Part shown: positions 34,854 through 46,323 of the stretch, in pieces | Layout of the letters: each line of letters opens with the position of its first letter | Numbering within the stretch: the stretch's first letter is position 1 | From: Copromyces sp. CBS 386.78 | Taxonomy: Eukaryota; Ascomycota; Sordariomycetes; Sordariales; Sordariaceae | Assembly (NCBI GenBank): GCA_030685235.1 | Contig: MU839264.1 | Location: 1-64,000 of the forward strand | Reading direction: 5' to 3' | DNA length: 64,000 bases | Position numbers and translations under genes: made by a program | Notes under the pieces: generated by a model | Databases searched by the model: none | Told to the model about the DNA's origin: nothing | What the model saw: the letters and a program-made list of their open reading frames with translations, nothing else

Positions 34854-37800
34854 TTGGACAAGCTCGCCGTGCGGCGTGGAAGCAAGGATGTAGAAAGATG
34901 GATGCAGAGGCAGGGGTTGATCCTGGGAATCACCGGCGACTGCCTGGATAGTGGTACTAGAAAAGGGACATAGGTAAAAGGTAGACGACCAGAAGCGGGT
35001 TGACTTTGAAGTAGTAAGAGTCAAAGAAGAAATTGAAGCCGGAGCAGCCCTGAAATACTAGAGGAAACTGCTGGTGAAGGTGAAGCTCAGTGAAGAGGCC
35101 AAGGTTCCTGGTTATATCAAGGTTGTAAGGTTCGACGAGTGGCAATGAAGAGGTAGCATTAACAAGGTGAAGGGGAGACGTATTTAGTAAGGGAATGTCA
35201 ACCCGTTACTGGTAGTGAAGCAAAGCCGCATGAGCACCACAAACGGATAAATGAAACAAAACAAGAAAGAAGTTGGATAGAAAGCGAAAAAGAAAAGGAA
35301 GAAAAGAAAAAAAAGAAAAAAAAGAAAGAAGAAACCCCAGAGAGCGACAGTCCTGTATGAGATAGTTCCATCTTCTACATCGGTCACTGACTCGCAAGTG
35401 AAGAACCGATCGTCATCAATTGTTGAGGGATGGTGAGGCCTACTAGTCGCTACCACGCGACAACCGTAGCAATAACCTTGCTTTCACATCCTTAGGTACC
35501 TTAACAGTTTGTTGTGAATCATTGGTTACTCCTTGCTACTTTCATAGCTGCGTTTGAGAAAGCAGCGACCCCTTGGCGCGGTTGTTGTTGACGTGTTGGA
35601 GGTAGGTATCCCTGAACTGACAAAGTGACGTCTCCGGAGAGCAGAGCCGCGCGGTATTGGTTACCAGGGTTATCCATGTCCGTAGCTTACAAGGCTGCAG
35701 GTGCTGAGGTACCAGGACACGAAGGGGTTGTCCCTGCTTGCTTGGCATGTCAGCTTAGCTTGTGTGCTTTTCCAGTAGAAGAAGACAAGTCTCAAGGAGA
35801 AAGACGATAGTAGGCCTGCGATTGCTGTGGTGTGAATGGGTAGCAGGAGCAAGCTTGGGCAATCGGAAACTTTTGAGTGTTGTCGCGGTTCGCGTTCCCC
35901 ATAAGTACCTAGCACTGAGTGCTCAATGAGCACAAAATTGAGCATATGCCAAAAGGGGCTTACCGCCTTGGGAGTTGGGTCGCTTCACTCACTCGGTCCG
36001 TCGCTCACCCAGCCACGTGAAGGGCATGTTCCTGTGCCCATCTTTGAGGTTTGGCAGAGGATCTGGCCTGAGGTGTTCATTCATGGTTTGGTGAAGTCGT
36101 GCCGTGCAATACGGGACGAACCTCCGGTCTAGTCCGAGTTTGGGCCCTAGCGAGCGTATGGGTTGGGGTCGGTACGTTTTACGATGGGAAAGGCGGTCTT
36201 CTCGGGATCATCAGCCGGCAATCATCATCCGGCAAAGGTAGTCTCATGATAGATCCGAGTCCATGCCTTCCGTCTTGTCGAGTCTCTGGTCTTCCATTCT
36301 GCGGTCCGCTTCTCAATTCCAACGTCGGATTTCGGGTCCCATATCCTGCCTGCGATCAAAAGCGTTTGGCCAATCTGCGCCCCATCACTCCAACAACCTC
36401 TGATTCAAGATTCGGTTCCAGAACACTAAGTAAGACACTCAAGGTCAGCTGCGTGCGAGTGTCACACTCGAAGTCGAGCATTGTGCTGCAAGCTCACTCA
36501 AAGGTCTGACTTTGGCTTTGGTGGAATGAGGCATGTCTCGGCTTGCACCAGGCGAATAACCCCCCAGGCAGCGCAAGCCAGAGCTGCTTCTCGGGATACA
36601 CGAAGCCGAGATTGTATGACCGATACCAGACCCGATGGACTGGGTGAAGAAGCAGTGAAATGTGCATCAAGGCACAGCCAAGATGTCCCATACTCTCAAA
36701 GTTCTTGGCTCGCTGGAAAATGTCATAGAGGGAGCGAGACGACGTTCAAGAGCAAGAGTGTTGTGATCATCCGTCCACGGGGTCCGATGACGTTGCCTGC
36801 TCTTTGCAGCAAAGATCTCCCATGTGACGGAGTGGGCATCCGACGATCAGGCCGGACTGGGATCCCGAAAGCTGAAATGTGGAGAAGTGATCTGAGGATA
36901 ACAAACGGTCGAGGCTCCTGCCTACCGGATTGATCCGACGATCTCGAGGACCCTGGGCGTACGTCAATAATCTCGTGGAACAGGCCCATCTTCTGTCGCT
37001 CCCTCTTTGACGAGTACTAAATCTCAGGGTTCAACGATCAGGATGATGGATGCAAGGGTGCTACCCTGACGATCCCCAGAATCCATGATGATGGCCAAGA
37101 GTGAAAGAAACGTTCTTCGAGTTTCCTGTCAGCGCTGTTGTTCTGACGTATTATGACTGGAAAATGAAGCATAAAGGTCGAGTTGCACCGTCCTGACATT
37201 TTCGACCAGATTGAGACACAACCACAACCAACGCCAAAGCACATGGTATTCACGAGGAATCCCATGTTTCATCGAACCTAGGCACCTAAACTTTGTACCA
37301 TTCATCAGCGATTTGGTCCAGGATCACCTGCCAAACAGAGGTATGTCCTTCACCACTGATCTTTTTAAAGAGTGCCTCCCAAGACTTACCAAACAATTTG
37401 AAGTTGCTGACCTTTGGCTCATAGGTGAAGTGTTCCTTTGTTCCTTCACTGAGAACAGCGGTGAATCTTTCCTGCTCGAGACGGAAGCGTCTGTTTTTTG
37501 TTTTGTTTTTTTGTTTTTTTCTGGAAGGCCCAGCAGTCCATTCACCCTGGGGTTCGTGACCTAGACCTTCAACGTTACTCGGATTGAGTCAGCCTCCGGA
37601 CCTTCGGTCCCGCAACTTTGCGCAACGTCACCAAACCCGGCATCTGATACCGAAGGACTCGTGACTCGACACGGCGAAAGGAATTCTCCAACGACAGGAA
37701 GCTAGACAGCTTACCTATATAAACCCCTCAGGTCCTGATCCTTGACGTTATTCTCCCTCCTACCACAACCACAACTACAAACATCAGTATTTTGACGAAC

Positions 37801-37922
37801 TGGAACAGCATCCGTTAGCCTGTAGTGGAATAGCTTCCCCAATTTCGCCATCAATAGCAACTTACCCGGCAACCGTTTTATGAGCCAGCTAGTGAGGAAC
37901 GGAACATCCACGAATACCCGTC
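34854..37922. other. Long intergenic region
   Basis: About 3 kb without a supportable gene. It holds a purine-rich AAAGAAAAG tract at about 35280-35330 and several ACCTAGGTA/GGTACCTT-like palindromic words (for example near 35495, 35605 and 35908). The last 250 bp are the promoter and leader of the GH43 gene. Confidence 0.45.
37716..37722 (+). promoter_or_regulatory. TATA box of the GH43 gene
   Basis: TATATAA about 200 bp before the ATG at 37923, in otherwise non-AT-rich DNA. Confidence 0.5.
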
Positions 37923-38903
37923 ATGCAGCTCGCTTCTCTCTTTTCCGCCATTGTGGCACTGACCATGGCCCCCCTGGCTACCTTGGCCTCCCTGGCTGAG
38001 ACCTTGGGCAACAGGGACTTCCCCGACCCAGCCATTACCCTTGACCCTCGCACTCACGAGTGGTACGCCTTTGCAACCAACAGTAACGGCAAAAACGTTC
38101 AGGCTGCTTACAGCCCTCATCCCCTCAACGGTCCTTGGACATATGTCGAGCACGACCTCCTGCCCACTCCGGGCAAGTGGGTCAACCCCGACCAACACGA
38201 CATCTGGGCCCCTGACGTACACTACTTCGAGGCCACCGACTCATTCGTCATGTACTACTCGGGTCTTCTGGCGGACTCTCCTTTCCACTGTGTCGGTATC
38301 GCCACTGCGGAGAACGTCACTGGTCCGTACGAGGCCCTCGACGAGCCGTTTGCCTGCCCCGACTCGGAGGGCGGTGCCATTGACGCGAGTGGCTACCTCG
38401 ACCCTATCGACGGCTCGTTCTTCGTTGTGTACAAGGTGGACGGCAGCTCAAAGGGACCCGGTGGTCCTTGTGGCAACGGCGACCCCCCTGGCGAGCCGAC
38501 TCCGTTCCGCCTCCAGCGTGTCAACGAGAGCGATGGCATCACCCCTATCGGCCACTATACCGAGATCCTCGACCGCGATCCCGAGCTTGATGGACCCCTG
38601 ATTGAGGCGCCAAACCTCATCCGCACCTGGAACGGCACTTTTGTGCTGTTCTACTCGTCTCACTGCTATAACACACCGGAGTATGACGTCAAGTATGCAA
38701 CGGCCGACCAGATCGAGGGACCGTACCATCGACGAGGAGAACTGATGAACACTACTTCCTTCGGGTTCGACGGCCCTGGAGGCGCGAGCAGTGTTCGCGG
38801 CGGTGGAACCATGGTGTTCCATGCCAACTGCGATGCCGGCCGTTGCATGTATGTGATAGAGTTCGTAGTCGAAGAGGATGGTATCGTTACGCTTCTGGAT
38901 TGA
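37923..38903 (+). CDS. Secreted GH43-family glycoside hydrolase
   Basis: Intronless, 326 aa. Residues 1-22 form a signal peptide (MQLASLFSAIVALTMAPLATLA). The five-bladed propeller family GH43 is indicated by three acidic landmarks in order: RDFPDPAI (Asp35, general base), DIWAPDVHYF (Asp98, pKa modulator) and GPLIEAPNLI (Glu228, general acid). The strand VMYYSGLLADSPFHCVGIATAENVTGPYE in pieces is also typical. Family members cleave arabinan, xylan side chains or related plant polysaccharides; the exact substrate cannot be read here. Four Asn-x-Ser/Thr sites fit secretion. At 326 residues it is a single catalytic domain with no carbohydrate-binding module. Confidence 0.9.
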   Translation: MQLASLFSAIVALTMAPLATLASLAETLGNRDFPDPAITLDPRTHEWYAFATNSNGKNVQAAYSPHPLNGPWTYVEHDLLPTPGKWVNPDQHDIWAPDVHYFEATDSFVMYYSGLLADSPFHCVGIATAENVTGPYEALDEPFACPDSEGGAIDASGYLDPIDGSFFVVYKVDGSSKGPGGPCGNGDPPGEPTPFRLQRVNESDGITPIGHYTEILDRDPELDGPLIEAPNLIRTWNGTFVLFYSSHCYNTPEYDVKYATADQIEGPYHRRGELMNTTSFGFDGPGGASSVRGGGTMVFHANCDAGRCMYVIEFVVEEDGIVTLLD

Positions 38904-39849
38904 TCTGTTTTGAAGGTGGATTAGCATATGGAAGAGAAGGACTAGAGGATACGGAGTTATTTGGCACAGCGTTGGCTTATGGGACGGGACTCAAACCACT
39001 GGAGCGCAGACGGCCCCTTTTTTTTAGCGATAGGAGTATGGCGTTCGGTCGATGGAATACATGAAAACATGCGATATGGTGGTATTGGGTAAAGTAAATG
39101 GCTATTGAGCGATGAAAGAAGACGGGGCAGAGCGGCGGGAAAGAAAATGAATGCAAGTATTATCGCGAAGCAGTTGCCCATGCTCCTACCAGACGGGATG
39201 ATGGCAGATGTACCTGCCTAGAGGTATAGTGACGATGCACTAAAATACAGTCCAGTACAGCGCTGCAGGTTACTGCAGCGAGTGCAAGTGATGTGGGCCG
39301 CTCCCGTCGCACCTTCAATATCAACTGAACAACACGCGGGGGGAGGCAAGAGGGACACTAAGGCGTCTGCGCCCGGTCCGAACTGTCATAGACAGCTCTT
39401 TGTGATTTGAATGTGATGGTCTATTCTAAATCGATTCGTAAATGTTTGTCGGAATTCCCACCGGGTCACGGGTGAGAGCACCGAGTGTAGCCGCGACTTC
39501 CACTGAACATGTCGAGAGAGGTAGGAACCTTAGTTAGTTGCTGCTGTAACCCACTGGAAATCCATTCACTTTTAGCGGGCATGTTGCCAATTTGACCCAC
39601 CTCACTTTTACTAACGCCCAAGTCGTTCCTCCCTCTTCGCAAAACACGACTACATCACTCCTTCCTCGCTGCCTTGTACAATATCGTATTGTCGGAGAAG
39701 CTCGGTCCCGAGAGGATCTTGAGGTGCGGTACAGGAATTCGATTCGATCAAGCAGACCACTCTCCAAGAACATACGCCATAGTCGACGTCTGGCTTCTCC
39801 CATACTCAACAGAGCGGCCCATCGAAAGCTACCAACACAATCCCAAGGC
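38904..39849. other. Intergenic, convergent 3' flanks
   Basis: Lies between the GH43 gene (+) and the kinase gene (-). No gene or RNA recognised. Confidence 0.5.
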
Positions 39850-41022
39850 TTATGGCGCAGTTCCATTCGACATTGCGTGGTTTTTCTCAGCAGGCAACAC
39901 GGCCATCTGATCAGGCGACATATTCGGAGGCCCTTCGTTTTCTGAGAACGGAGCGTATTTGTCGACAAGATGATACATGTCCACATATGCTCTGCGGTCA
40001 CATCAGTATTGACTTTGCCAGTGTGTTAGGGATTGGGCAACCTACTGCTGTCTGACTGCCATTCCACTATTCCCATGGTTGACCGAGTATAGCAGGTTAT
40101 AGTACACGCTGTACAGGCGATTTCTATCCTCCCACTCGTCCTTGGGCTCGCTCGGCTGCTGGTATTTGCTATATGTGTTTGTGTAGACCGGATCGCTAAT
40201 TTTGTTGTAGTCGCAGCGCCAGTCGGCGACGTCCATCTCGTGATGGCCGTAGAAGCAAGCCGCGTCGAAGACATAGATGTTGCCGTTATCCCGACCGGTT
40301 CCAATGTTGCCTTCCCAGAGATCTCCGTGGATCAAACTCGGTTTGAGTACACGGCCGTTGTCCACCAAGGCGTCGAGGAGCCGTGGCACAACTCGTTCGA
40401 TCAACCGTTTCTCGAGGATATTGAGGTCCTCCCAAGAAGCGTTGACCTCAAAGTCCTGGGCAATGATATGCCAAAGTAACTTGACGAAGAACGTGGTCCA
40501 ATTACTTTCCCATTCGACACACTGTAGCACACGACCCTGGCAGGTTGATATGCTGAAGCCGAACTGCCCGGTTGGTGACTGGCTTTCGCGATGGAGACGA
40601 GACAACCTCGAGCACAACTTGTCCGGATCTGGCATCTTGTTCTGAATTTCAACATACTCCGAGACGAAGAAATAGACATCGGGCTCCTCTAGCTTGTACT
40701 TGCCGTAACCAAGAGGCTTGGGGACAAAGTCAGGCGCCCACTTGTATAGTTCGGACATGGCGTTGAACTCCCCTTCCATCATGGAACGGCCATGATTACC
40801 CGGGGCAGATTTGATAAAGTACTGGCCCTTGGATCCATCGGAAAAGGCGAGAACCATACGAGCAGTGACGGTCCATGCTGACTGTCCATGGTGATGAGCA
40901 GATATGATCTTCGCTCCAGTATCGAAGAGAGCAAGGATGCTGTCGTCGACACGAAAGTCGCCGTCGTATGGTACCGAGATTTGCAGAGAGCGCTCGCGCA
41001 GAAGCTCAAGTTGTGAACTCAT
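39850..41022 (-). CDS. Fructosamine-3-kinase / ketosamine-3-kinase family protein
   Basis: Two exons, 41022-40046 and 39991-39850, joined by a 54-bp intron (GTAGGT...GCAG), give 372 aa. The reading through the splice is supported by the conserved C-terminus VDMYHLVDKYAPF. Kinase-fold motifs: GQYFIKSAPG with the ATP-binding lysine, a glutamate in MMEGEFNAM, the catalytic loop LIHGDLWEGNIG with Asp, and FDAACFYGHHEMDVA carrying the metal-binding Asp. The family phosphorylates ketoamines on glycated proteins, which then decompose, reversing early glycation; it is cytosolic. The start is put at MSSQLELL because the 26 upstream residues look like leader; MDRNMDITY at 41100 is the alternative. Confidence 0.88.
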
Positions 41023-41532
41023 TTTCGTAAGAGGGGACAGAAAAACAACGGTACGGAGAGAGGCAGGCAGATTATATGTTATATCCATGTTTCTATCCAA
41101 GCTACTGTCACCGACTGTCTCTGAAAACCGCCAAGCTTATTATGACCTCTCCACCGCCTCCTCCACGACCTCGGGGACCTTCCCTTGCAGCTTTTTTTCC
41201 GTCACTCCCAACTCTGTTAGTGCATTCTGAGCAGAGGAAAGTCTTGACTGAGGATTGCTAGACAAGGTTCTGAAGGCATTGTTTGCCTCTCCCCGTTGCC
41301 GGATTTGGACTTGTTTGCTTTCGGGTCGGCCTTCCGACCGGCTGTTGGGCTAGAAAGGGCTCCTTCGTCTCAACCAACAACAATTAGCGGGATTGCTAAC
41401 AAGGAGATGAAGTCGAAACTTCCTGGCTACCAAAGACATTGCGGACAAAAGAAGCCATCACAAATATCTTGAGGTACATACCCTATGTCTCCATTTCTGC
41501 TGCCCCGGCCACCTACCACAAACCTCTCCCCC
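41023..41532. other. Intergenic region
   Basis: Promoter region of the kinase gene and 3' flank of the HD-family gene. Nothing else recognised. Confidence 0.45.
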
Positions 41533-42363
41533 CTAAAACAAATTGAAACACTTATTGATTCCCTCCCAATCCGGATGTTCTTCCTTCCCCCTAAGCAGCT
41601 CCGCCGCCCACGACCCCCTCGGAGCCTTCCGCGATTCCTTCAGCGCCTGTCTCACAACCGCATCCCCAAGCTGCTTCTTGATCTCCAACCTCGGCAGCTG
41701 CCACCTCAGTAGATTCGCCGAAGTAGCTCCTCCCGGCAGACTATCGACGGGCGGAACCGTACAAAACCCCAAATCCGCCCGCTTGGCAAACCTGAGCGCA
41801 GGAACCGCACCGCTCATACGCTCGGCAATAGTCGGGTTTGTATGAAGACTGATAGCCAACCAAGCCTCGCGGACCGCCAGCGCCGGGACGTTATGCGACC
41901 GTAGCAACCGTGCAGCCACGTCCGCCCCTATGACCTCGAAGCGTTCAGCGATGGTATCGTACTCGCGGGCGAGCCCGATAGCGTGGAGGATACAGGCAAC
42001 AAATAGGACGTGCGGCGGACAGATGGCGGCGTATTCTCCGGACGAAGGGCTGATGCGTGCTATACCGGGGAAGCTGGGCAGCAAGGAGGGATCGGCTGGG
42101 TCGTTCAAGGGGGTGATGCGCATGAAGGCTTGGGCGTACATGTAGACGCGGAAGCTGTGGTAAAGAATGGTCGCGGGGAGACGGGAGCGGGCGAGGGCGA
42201 GGGCGTCGGCGCAGACGGGGTGGGCGGGCATTATGGCGCGGAGGGCGGCGGTTATGGTGCCTGGGTCGGATATTGAGGGCGATGATACCGCACCGGAACA
42301 AGTAACAGGGCTAGGGCCGGTGGAGGTGGTGGAGGCGGAGTTGTTGGACGTTCGGCTGCCCAT
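41533..42363 (-). CDS. HD-domain protein of the cyanamide-hydratase-like family, altered metal site
   Basis: Intronless, 276 aa from MGSRTSNN (ATG in CACCATGGG); the frame is open 37 codons further upstream. The order of blocks matches fungal cyanamide hydratase/Ddi2-like proteins: ILYHSFRVYMYA with the first His, LFVACILHAIGL, RFEVIGADVA, AWLAISLHT and FAKRADLGF. In active HD hydrolases the second block reads LxHDIGL; here the Asp codon is GCT, Ala. The remaining His and the late Asp are present. It may have lost or changed metal-dependent catalysis. Cyanamide hydratases add water to cyanamide to form urea, but many relatives have other unknown substrates. Confidence 0.82.
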   Translation of the reverse strand: MGSRTSNNSASTTSTGPSPVTCSGAVSSPSISDPGTITAALRAIMPAHPVCADALALARSRLPATILYHSFRVYMYAQAFMRITPLNDPADPSLLPSFPGIARISPSSGEYAAICPPHVLFVACILHAIGLAREYDTIAERFEVIGADVAARLLRSHNVPALAVREAWLAISLHTNPTIAERMSGAVPALRFAKRADLGFCTVPPVDSLPGGATSANLLRWQLPRLEIKKQLGDAVVRQALKESRKAPRGSWAAELLRGKEEHPDWEGINKCFNLF

Positions 42364-43503
42364 GGTGCAACAATGGCGGCGACTGTGGTGGTTACTGGTC
42401 GTTGATTTGGGGCACGGAAGGGAGAAACTACAGTGCTTGGAATGGAGGACGAAGTTGTGATCTGAGAGGTTCATCCGTTAAGCAGGTCTGGATCTGCCTG
42501 CATGTTCTGGGAGACTGTGCAAGCTGCAGCTGCAACGCAAGCAGCTGTCGGTGTCAGCCAGCAACGACACTGCGAAACCAGATGGCTCGACCCGTTCCTG
42601 TCATGTTGTCTTCTCCTTCCCGAGATCTCTGGTGTAAACGGAACCATCACGAACTTGAATACTTGCTGTCCACTAGACTTGTGGCATCCATGCACGTTGT
42701 CTTTCTGGAAAGCTTCTTTTTTTGGATGATTATCCTGCGCACCAGACGTCGAACATTGAACTCCAGGGTACGCCGACGAAGTACACCCGGCCGAGACACT
42801 CGAAACTTGATCTTCGAATCCTTCATTTAAAATCATACATATCCTAATGATTAAAGGCTCTCGTCATTGCGCACCCCTCTGGTAAATCCACAACCATTTA
42901 GGTCGATAAGAGGCAAAAGCGTGGATGGTAGACATGAGTCCAAGTACCTACTCAACATTCTTCCTGCAGAGTGGCAAATGCCGGGAAATGACGCTTGTCT
43001 CCACGAGATGCTGGACGTGAAGAGGAGGGATGATAGATGGAAGGAGAGAAAGATAAGGTATTGAGGCTAAGTGCCCTCTTGGTTTAACCAGACAGATGTA
43101 CAATTGAGTGTGATTCTCGAAGACTGAACCTCGGAAGCTGGCCTACACGGTGACGCGTTGAGTATTTCCCTTTCATCACGATGGGATTCGAAGACAATCT
43201 AATGTTGAGCGGTTGGTCAGCTCAGACTTCCAAACATCAAGGTACCTTAGTTAGGTTACATCTAAACCCAAATAGGAAGGATGCTCCTTAAGGCTGACAT
43301 GCTGACGCGGAGAGTACGCGGACTTTCTTTTACAGTCTTGGATGGCCGTCTCTGACGATAAATACCCCGGATGTTCCTCGCGTTGGACAAGGTAGAGCAC
43401 TCACCAGCCATAAGATCATTGAGAATAGCAAATGAAAAGCCCTTTACTTAACAACATAATCAATTCAAGCAGCCACAACAAGACTCCATCACCCCAATCC
43501 AGA
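42364..43503. other. Intergenic, divergent promoters
   Basis: Separates the HD gene (-) from the GNAT gene (+). Contains promoter DNA for both and a GGTACCTTAGTTAGGTTA word near 43243. No gene supported. Confidence 0.45.
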
Positions 43504-44352
43504 ATGTCATCACCAACCGGCCTCCCACCCCGCTACCAAATCCGCAAGCTCACCCTCTCCGACCTCCCCTTCGCCCACGCCATCATCACCCACGCCAACC
43601 TCTTCCACAACGCCGTCTGGTCCCGACTGCACGCCTCCGACGCCGTCGAGCGCTCCTACCGCGTCTTTAACACCGGGGCATACAACACCTCACACGGCAT
43701 CGAATCCGGTTTTTCGTACGGCATCTTCGACACCGAGTACCAATACAAGCGTCCCGAGTCCGCCGCCACCAATGGCGCAGTCTACTGGGATCCCGAGTTA
43801 CATGCCGCCTCGTCAGGCCAGGACCTGCTCGAGCAGATGGATTTCCCGCTTGTCTCGGTCGCGCTAGCCTACGACCCCGTCGCCACGCCCTTGGACATGG
43901 TCAAATTCCAACCTGTCTTTGACGCTTTGCCGCTGTTCCCCAAGTTGGTCAGCATCACGGAAGCGCACGATATCCGCCCGCCCGAGGAGCGCAAGCCCAA
44001 GGAAGTAGGCGAGTGTCTGTTTAGATGTGGGACGGCGACGAGGGCGGATTACGAAGGAAAGGGACTGGCGAGGGCGTTGGCGGCGTATTTGATGACCGAG
44101 GCGAAGAAGGCGGGGTTCAAGGCCACGCAGGTCGGGACGGTGAATAATCGGTTGAATGCGATTTGGGAAAGGGTTCCGGGACAGGTTGGGGCTGGCGTGA
44201 GAGGAGTGGAAGGGGCAAAGAGTAGGGTGGTTAGTGTGGTGGATTTGGAGACGTATGAAGAGGAGGAGGTGGGGGAGGATGGGAAAGTGAGAAAGGTCAA
44301 TCCGTTTTTGGGGGCGAAGGTTTTGAGGAAGTGTATTTATGTTACTCTTTGA
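43504..44352 (+). CDS. GNAT-like acetyltransferase
   Basis: Intronless, 282 aa from MSSPTGLPP; an in-frame ATG at 43432 would add 24 low-complexity residues. The N-terminal RYQIRKLTLSDLPFAHAI is the usual beta1-alpha1 opening of fungal GNAT proteins. Acetyl-CoA-binding motif A is TRADYEGKGLARALAAYL, in which Q/RxxGxG/A is represented by YEGKGLA. The following TEAKKAGF and the strand with VGTVNN complete the fold. The substrate is not known. The last 60 residues are basic/acidic and family-specific. Confidence 0.78.
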   Translation: MSSPTGLPPRYQIRKLTLSDLPFAHAIITHANLFHNAVWSRLHASDAVERSYRVFNTGAYNTSHGIESGFSYGIFDTEYQYKRPESAATNGAVYWDPELHAASSGQDLLEQMDFPLVSVALAYDPVATPLDMVKFQPVFDALPLFPKLVSITEAHDIRPPEERKPKEVGECLFRCGTATRADYEGKGLARALAAYLMTEAKKAGFKATQVGTVNNRLNAIWERVPGQVGAGVRGVEGAKSRVVSVVDLETYEEEEVGEDGKVRKVNPFLGAKVLRKCIYVTL

Positions 44353-44964
44353 GTAGTTGCTTTGAGAGTCACAAAACGGATTGGGACTGGGGGAAAAAGC
44401 GACTGATCATACGAGTATCCGGTCCGAAAGGTCATGCAACACAGCAGGGTTGCGGGATTCAGGACGGGTTGACATATTTGGGTCTCATTTGACCTAACAA
44501 GTTACTGTACATGATGGTTGACAATAGGTACCTTACGCACGTACGTACCGAGTATCGAGAGTGATACATAAAGCAGGCCCATACAGGCTATGTGCCAAAG
44601 CGCAACAGCCAGAGATACTCGAACAGATATCGTCCTCCTTTGAGGGTATAACCCCAAATTCCAGCCAGATGATACTAAGCGCCACGATGGTAGCTGACAG
44701 GTACCTAATGAAGCAACACCAGAGAGCAATGTGCAGCGCCATCTCTTAACCGGGCAGCCAACCGTGTCGGAACATGGTGGGCTCTCATATTGGCCTTTGG
44801 TCCCGTTCTCGCATGTGGGCTTCTGACCCCTAAGCTCGAAGCTCCTCCGTCGTCGATACTGGTACAAGACTTTCCAACCTAGCTTGATTGACTCGACTTC
44901 CCACTCAGACAATGTTGGTTTTGGACGTTCAGAGGTCCCTTGTTTGCCGTATGTTATGTCCACT
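44353..44964. other. Intergenic, convergent 3' flanks
   Basis: No gene supported; GGTACCTTA and GGTACCTAA words at about 44526 and 44700. Confidence 0.45.
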
Positions 44965-46323
44965 CTACAAGTTCATCATATGAACTTGCCTCACCAACTG
45001 ATTAATCTCCCTCGGCTGAAACTCGGGCTCATACCTTCCCGCATGGCCCAGATCCTCAGCCGGGATTGGCACCGGGTATTCCGGTCCCTGTTGTTCTGCG
45101 TGTGCCTCCACCGACTCCGCATCACCAGTACCATCACCGTCAGTAGCACCGACAGTATTCATACTCCTCGCAAACTCCTCATAAGCCTTTCTCGCCTCGT
45201 TCCTATCCTCCTCCCTAAACCTCTCCACAATTCCCTCCACCACCCTCTCCACCTCCTCTCTCCCGCCCCTCCACCACTCCAACAGCCTTCCCTCCGCCTT
45301 GACCAGCCTCGTCTTAACCTCATGTTCTACAGGAGTCCCCACGCCCAAGACCTTCTCTTCCCTACACTCCCCACAAACCATCGGTACCGCTCTTTCCTGT
45401 TTAGCCTTCTCCCTCGCCTTCCTCTGCAATCCCATCAGAAACCGCATCCGTTCCACCTCAAAGTGTCCTGACCTTAGCGCACGGAACCAAGCACCCAGGA
45501 ACCCCATCCTGTTCCAGGCGGCGTCTGATATCTCGGGCGTAGCCAAGGCGCGCAGGAGGGGAGTATCCATACGTCGCCAGAGCTCGTTGTCGTCTTTTTC
45601 TACGCCGTGACCGCCACCGCCGCCACCGCCTTCTTCGTCTTCGTCTTCGTTTTCGGTGGCGAAAGACTCGATGAACTCGCGGATTGACATACCGAGGGCG
45701 ACCTGCTTGAGGGAGAGCATGTTTTGAGGAGCTTCGGGGTCGGAGGAGCCGACAAGGAAGGAGCCGAGCGGGATGCGTTCCAGGTGCGTGGAGAGGACGT
45801 GTTTGCAGAGGGTTGGTGGGTTGAGAGGAGATAATCCTACTCCGTTATAAGAGTTGGAATGAGGGGAGGTAGGAAAGCTGCTGCTGCTGCTACCGCCGCC
45901 GCCGCCGCTTTCGCGGATGTGATCGCGTATGGAGGTCAGGCGGCGGGTGGACACTTGGGTTTGTAAAGTGCTGGTTTGGATGAGTAGGTTGCTGTCGGGG
46001 CCGTAGATCTCGTTCCAGGTGAGGGCGTGGTCGAGCGCGACGTGTTGGTGGTGGGATTCGGTGAGTTGAGGGGGGATGTCCAGGTGGAGCTCAATGGAGG
46101 TGAGGAGCTCGGCCTGGGTTTGTTGAGAGCGCAGCGAGGATTCGATGTGCGACAGATACTGGTCGGCGCGGTCTTGGAGTTCAAGGAAGGCAGCGATGAG
46201 CTGGCTTTTGCTCATTGAGAGAAGCTCGGCGCGCGCAAGATTTGGCTCGCGAGGGGCTTCATCCACGCAGCGGTCGAAGTCGTGCAACAATAGCAGATGC
46301 TGGGTCTCGGGTGGGAGAGGCAT
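44965..46323 (-). CDS. Hypothetical protein with low-complexity linkers
   Basis: Open frame of 452 codons, family not recognised. Residues 35-75 look helical (SKSQLIAAFLELQDRADQYL). A Gly5-Ser5 run lies near residue 140, and an acidic stretch followed by Gly8 near 230, both from trinucleotide repeats. The region 265-345 contains a possible zinc-binding CGEC pair (MVCGECREEK). The tail after 350 is a charged helix. The frame ends at VRQVHMMNL; the GTGAGG in the last codons could be a donor, so a further 3' exon is possible. No signal peptide or membrane segments, so a nuclear or cytosolic protein is likely. Confidence 0.7.
   Translation of the reverse strand: MPLPPETQHLLLLHDFDRCVDEAPREPNLARAELLSMSKSQLIAAFLELQDRADQYLSHIESSLRSQQTQAELLTSIELHLDIPPQLTESHHQHVALDHALTWNEIYGPDSNLLIQTSTLQTQVSTRRLTSIRDHIRESGGGGGSSSSSFPTSPHSNSYNGVGLSPLNPPTLCKHVLSTHLERIPLGSFLVGSSDPEAPQNMLSLKQVALGMSIREFIESFATENEDEDEEGGGGGGGHGVEKDDNELWRRMDTPLLRALATPEISDAAWNRMGFLGAWFRALRSGHFEVERMRFLMGLQRKAREKAKQERAVPMVCGECREEKVLGVGTPVEHEVKTRLVKAEGRLLEWWRGGREEVERVVEGIVERFREEDRNEARKAYEEFARSMNTVGATDGDGTGDAESVEAHAEQQGPEYPVPIPAEDLGHAGRYEPEFQPREINQLVRQVHMMNL

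Noticed and set aside
35280..35335. Polypurine AAAGAAAAG tract considered as a regulatory element or poly(A) remnant of a retroposon
   Set aside because: No target duplication or retroposon body next to it; a simple low-complexity tract explains it.
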